Shown one piece after another: positions 5,229-5,288 of a stretch of 5,288 nt of DNA (the stretch's first letter is position 1; each line of letters begins with the position of its first letter). The translations under genes and the position numbers were made by a program. The notes below the pieces were generated by a model. The model was not told where the DNA came from, ran no database searches, and was given only the letters and a program-made list of their open reading frames with translations. Origin of the DNA: Candidatus Faecivivens stercoravium (GTDB lineage Bacteria > Bacillota > Clostridia > Oscillospirales > Ruminococcaceae). Where the stretch lies: the NCBI GenBank assembly GCA_018712425.1, contig DVHA01000131.1, positions 1 to 5,288 on the forward strand, written 5' to 3'.

Positions 5229-5237
5229 TGGTATACT
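5229..5237 (+). promoter_or_regulatory. Extended -10 promoter of the last gene
   Basis: TGGTATACT (extended -10) lies 28 nt before the ATG at 5266. I find no good -35 at 16-18 nt spacing. The upstream 70 bases (5160-5228) are strikingly pyrimidine-rich on the plus strand and otherwise hold nothing recognisable. Confidence 0.55.
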
Positions 5238-5265
5238 GAACCCAAACCGGAAAGGGGACTGCAAA

Positions 5266-5288
5266 ATGGAAAAAAGGAGAAAACGTTT
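5266..5288 (+). CDS. Start of an unidentified gene, cut by window edge
   Basis: Only the first seven complete codons are present, MEKRRKR, a strongly basic N-terminus. The start is supported by GGAAAGGGG (5249-5257) 8 nt upstream and by the extended -10 box 28 nt upstream. Such a basic start could precede a membrane or signal segment or be part of a nucleic-acid-binding protein; nothing more can be said. Confidence 0.6.

Overview
The window is GC-rich and looks like a chromosomal segment from a Gram-positive bacterium, most likely a high-GC member of the Clostridia. The grounds are strong AAGGAGG-type ribosome binding sites, sigma-A promoters with TATAAT boxes, and a glucosamine-6-phosphate deaminase of the Bacillus type. 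The taxonomic guess is inference and I cannot refine it. There are six genes: four complete, one cut by the left edge and one cut by the right edge.

Layout: (1) 2-658 (+) is the 3' part of nagB, followed by a hairpin. (2) 659-993 is a non-coding gap between convergent genes, filled by a chain of short palindromes. (3) 1954-2769 and 994-1944 (-) form a two-gene unit, an SGNH/GDSL hydrolase followed 9 nt later by a D-2-hydroxyacid dehydrogenase. (4) 2790-3119 is a palindrome-rich repeat (element A). (5) 3124-3936 (-) is a class I SAM-dependent methyltransferase with a near-consensus promoter at 3987-4015. (6) 4034-4279 is a second copy of the repeat (element B) in the opposite orientation. (7) 4343-4900 (+) is a DJ-1/PfpI family protein with its own promoter. 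(8) 4915-5153 holds two near-identical terminator hairpins around another palindromic element. (9) A promoter and the first codons of a further (+) gene end the window.

The genes themselves are ordinary metabolic or housekeeping families. No defence system, transposase, tRNA, rRNA or CRISPR array is visible. The minus-strand genes could be read as one transcript (methyltransferase, element A, hydrolase, dehydrogenase), because element A leaves only 4 nt after the methyltransferase stop and 3 nt before the hydrolase ribosome binding site, and I see no convincing promoter inside it.

The most interesting content is between the genes. Elements A and B share a core and both have roughly 20-bp terminal inverted repeats. 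The arms match each other better within a copy than between copies, and an internal hairpin carries a compensatory base-pair change. Their middles are strings of small perfect hairpins, many opening with CCA, closing with TGG and having three-base loops, and the set of hairpins differs between the copies. This looks like a non-autonomous, structure-conserved repeat family built of exchangeable hairpin modules. Whether it is already described cannot be decided without a database search.
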